Below are positions 62,209 through 64,000 of a stretch of 64,000 bases of DNA, piece by piece (within the stretch, counting starts at the first letter, position 1; the number at the start of each line of letters is the position of its first letter). The notes beneath the pieces were generated by a model. That model was not told the origin of the DNA, ran no database searches, and saw only the letters and a list, made by a program, of their open reading frames with translations. The position numbers were made by a program, and so were the translations under genes. Source of the stretch: Corynebacterium phocae (GTDB lineage: Bacteria > Actinomycetota > Actinomycetes > Mycobacteriales > Mycobacteriaceae); NCBI RefSeq assembly GCF_008693075.1, contig NZ_VXKJ01000037.1:62001-126000 (forward strand), in the 5' to 3' direction.

Positions 62209-62910
62209 ATGGCCAAGCTCGATTTCGAGAAACTCAACAGCATCCAGCAGTACTCGCAACACGCAGTTTTCCGGATAATTCCAGGAGCCTTGGGGGTTGA
62301 CCGTGCGGAGGCAACGGAGCAGGCCCAGCAATTCTTCCAAGGCCTGGAATCCGAAGAAAAAGTCACCGTTCGCGGAATCTACGACCTATCTGGCATGCGC
62401 GCCAGCGCCGATTTTATGATCTGGTGGCACGCTGAAGACTTCGCCCATATCCAGGCAGCCTTTGCTGCTTTCCGCCGTGAAACCACGCTAGGCCAAGTAT
62501 CCGAGGTCACCTGGGTAGGCACCGCCCTACACCGGCCCGCTGAGTTCAACAAGTCTCACCTACCTTCGTTCATCATGGGAGAAGAGCCCGGTGACTGGAT
62601 TGCCGTATACCCCTTCGTGCGCTCCTTCGACTGGTACACCATGGATGAGAAGCGCCGGCGCAAAATTTTGGCCGAGCACGGCATGAAGGCTCGCGACTAC
62701 CCGGATGTGCGCGCTAACACCGTACCGGCCTTCGCGCTGACCGACTATGAGTGGATCCTGGCCTTCGAGGGCCCAGATCTTGGCCGGATCGTGGATCTCA
62801 TGTACCTCATGCGCTATACCGAGGCCCGCCACTTCATCCGCGAGGAGGTCCCCTTCCACACCGGCCGTCGGGTCAAGGATGTAAGCGAGCTGCTAGCAAT
62901 CCTTCCCTAG
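62209..62910 (+). CDS. hemQ: Coproheme decarboxylase HemQ
   Basis: Converts iron-coproporphyrin III to haem b, the last step of the coproporphyrin-dependent haem route of Gram-positive bacteria. The 233-residue protein is a chlorite-dismutase-family member: Tyr134 ('DWIAVYPFVRSFDWY') corresponds to the catalytic tyrosine, and His157 ('LAEHGMKARDY') is the proximal haem ligand. ATG 62209 is chosen over the TTG at 62200, which sits too close to GGAGG. It is divergent from DUF3000-rnd and ends at a good terminator. Confidence 0.95.
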   Translation: MAKLDFEKLNSIQQYSQHAVFRIIPGALGVDRAEATEQAQQFFQGLESEEKVTVRGIYDLSGMRASADFMIWWHAEDFAHIQAAFAAFRRETTLGQVSEVTWVGTALHRPAEFNKSHLPSFIMGEEPGDWIAVYPFVRSFDWYTMDEKRRRKILAEHGMKARDYPDVRANTVPAFALTDYEWILAFEGPDLGRIVDLMYLMRYTEARHFIREEVPFHTGRRVKDVSELLAILP

Positions 62911-62957
62911 GACGCCCAGCCCGGACTAGCACGACCCTTTAACGGCGAATACTGGCG

Positions 62958-63012
62958 AATCCACACCTGTTTCTTCCGGCCTCTGGCTGCTACTTGCTGG
63001 TGTGGATTTTTC
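62958..63012 (+). terminator. Intrinsic terminator of hemQ
   Basis: AATCCACACC pairs with GGTGTGGATT (10 bp) and is followed by TTTTC; the loop is 31 bases with its own weak pairing. It separates hemQ from convergent msrB. Confidence 0.75.
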
Positions 63013-63078
63013 TTATCCGGGTAGGAGAAACGCCGGCTGCGCGGGTGGGTTTGATAAAGGCCCGCGCGTTCTGCGGCC

Positions 63079-63492
63079 TTAGTCTTCGACCGGCTTTTCT
63101 TCCAACGTCAGCGAAATTGAGTTGATGCAATAGCGCTGGTCAGTAGGGGTGTCATAGCCCTCACCGGTAAACACGTGGCCAAGATGGGACTCGCAGTTGG
63201 CGCAAATAACCTCAGTGCGTACCATCCCGTGAGAGTTGTCGGAGCGCTCAATAACCTTGTCACCAGCCAAAGGAGAGAAGAAGGAGGGCCAACCACAATG
63301 GGAATCAAACTTCTCTGTGGAGCGGAACAGTTCTTGCCCGCAGGCGCGGCAGGAATAAACACCCTCAGCCTTGGTGTCGGTGTATTCCCCCACAAATGGC
63401 GCTTCAGTACCGGCTTCGCGCAGTACACGGTACTCCTCAGGACTTAGCCGCTTTTTCCACTCGGTGTCTGCAATAAGCTTGAAATCAGTCAT
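63079..63492 (-). CDS. msrB: Peptide-methionine (R)-S-oxide reductase MsrB
   Basis: Repairs oxidised methionine (R epimer) in proteins. The 137-residue protein has the zinc site with C48/C51 (CRAC) and C97/C100 (CANC), the resolving-type C66 ('SHCGWPSFF'), 'SHGMVRTE' and the catalytic Cys122 in RYCINS. It is downstream of, and on the same strand as, the AftC-like gene (35-bp gap). Length is normal for stand-alone MsrB. Confidence 0.96.
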   Translation of the reverse strand: MTDFKLIADTEWKKRLSPEEYRVLREAGTEAPFVGEYTDTKAEGVYSCRACGQELFRSTEKFDSHCGWPSFFSPLAGDKVIERSDNSHGMVRTEVICANCESHLGHVFTGEGYDTPTDQRYCINSISLTLEEKPVED

Positions 63493-63527
63493 GCCCTAGG
63501 AGTTTACTTCAACAAGGTAGAGCCCGG

Positions 63528-64000
63528 TCAAACATCGTCGTTCCGCGCGGCACCGCATGAGGAAACCGTACCGCCAGCTGACGCTGCCCGGTCTTGTTGG
63601 ACGCTCCGGCGCCACCAGCCGGCCGTTGTAGCCGCTGCGACCACAATGAGAAGCAGCCATCCAACCGTTCCCCCGAAAAAGGACATCCACCGCCCGGCAT
63701 CCGGGTGGAGGTTGCTAAACCAGCTCAAAGGGGCCAAGTACAAAACGGCTGCCAGCCAGGCGGGCCACGATCTGAAGATGCTAGCGCTAAACACTGCGGT
63801 AAACATCAGCGGAAATAGCCACATTGAGTAGTACTGCTGGCCCAGCGAGGACAGGAAGAAGATCCCTACAAAGATGACGCCGCTTGTGCTCAGTGCCCAG
63901 AGTCTAAAGTCACTGCGGGAAAAGCGGATTAGCCCCAGCAGTGTGGCACCCACCAGGAAGGCCGCACTAAGCCACACCGTCCAGTAAAAGGCGTCCCCAA
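63528..64000 (-). CDS. aftC: Probable AftC-like arabinofuranosyltransferase, C-terminal part (cut by right edge)
   Basis: The last 156 codons of a polytopic membrane protein; the frame is open past position 64000. Visible helices include 'VWLSAAFLVGATLLGLIRF', 'LWALSTSGVIFVGIFFLSSLG', 'QYYSMWLFPLMFTAVFSASIF', 'WPAWLAAVLYLAPLSWF' and 'TVGWLLLIVVAAATTAGWW', as in GT-C (GT87, DUF2029) transferases; HPDAGRWMSFFGGT fits an external loop. The neighbourhood msrB/hemQ matches that of aftC (Rv2673) in M. tuberculosis, the alpha-1,3 branching enzyme of arabinan. Without the catalytic N-terminal Asp motif, another mannosyltransferase of the family remains possible. Confidence 0.6.
   Translation of the reverse strand, partial: GDAFYWTVWLSAAFLVGATLLGLIRFSRSDFRLWALSTSGVIFVGIFFLSSLGQQYYSMWLFPLMFTAVFSASIFRSWPAWLAAVLYLAPLSWFSNLHPDAGRWMSFFGGTVGWLLLIVVAAATTAGWWRRSVQQDRAASAGGTVSSCGAARNDDV

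Overview
The window reads as one stretch of core chromosome from a Corynebacterium-like actinobacterium. The support is the proteins and their order: a gluABCD glutamate uptake operon next to miaB, then miaA-dapF, hflX, HPr/Enzyme I, sugR-lexA-divS-nrdR, hrpA, oxyR/ahpCD, galE-dtxR-sigB, sigA-ppgK-suhB, dut, dxs, rnd, hemQ, msrB and an AftC-like glycosyltransferase. The DtxR metal ligands fall at the classical C. diphtheriae residue numbers (10, 79, 83, 98, 102, 105, 106). Moderately high GC, TAnnnT-type -10 boxes and several probable leaderless GTG/ATG starts also fit. I do not name a species. No tRNA, rRNA, insertion sequence, prophage or CRISPR array is visible.

Layout. 1-2046 (-): gluC (cut by the left edge), gluB, gluA. 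2414-13224: RNA modification and lysine/peptidoglycan precursor genes (miaB, miaA, dapF), an Eis-like GNAT protein, a DUF349 protein, an extradiol-dioxygenase-fold protein, a Cys/Gly-tailed protein and the GTPase HflX. 13351-17438: an NCS2 uracil/xanthine permease and a large MacB/FtsX-type ABC permease without an adjacent ATPase. 17665-22177: a reduced PTS locus (ptsH, pfkB, ptsI, sugR) lacking the fructose EII and fruR found here in C. glutamicum. 22511-24923: SOS and ribonucleotide reductase control (lexA, divS, nrdR). 24987-28943: helicase hrpA, followed by a 22-bp tandem repeat. 29253-32796: a membrane protein, then oxyR and ahpC-ahpD for peroxide defence. 32931-38370 (-): a lipoprotein hydrolase, a Ski2-like DUF3516 helicase and a PAC2 protein. 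38371-38799: an intergenic region with an orphan terminator and two perfect inverted DnaA boxes. 38800-43498: DUF4192, galE, dtxR, sigB. 43644-48938: dtd, a methyltransferase, DUF3099, DUF3039, an SF2 helicase and a DUF4190-like protein. 49169-52680: sigA with a histone H1-like N-terminus, ppgK and suhB. 52820-60106: DUF4193, DUF3093, dut, DUF3710-DUF3159-TRAM methyltransferase, dxs. 60133-64000: rnd, DUF3000, hemQ, msrB and the end of a GT87-like gene.

Together the genes cover nutrient uptake and sugar signalling (glu, pts, sugR), global transcription (sigA, sigB, dtxR, lexA, oxyR, nrdR), RNA maintenance (miaA/miaB, hrpA, rnd, dtd, several helicases) and isoprenoid/haem/envelope synthesis (dxs, hemQ, AftC-like). 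There is no obvious foreign island or new multi-gene defence system. The most unusual signals are regulatory or repetitive: the DnaA-box pair and orphan terminator before the DUF4192 gene, the two short tandem repeats, the orphan DtxR-like boxes, the SigA tail and the pruned PTS locus. Coordinates and residue positions were counted by hand. Comparisons with other genomes are from memory.
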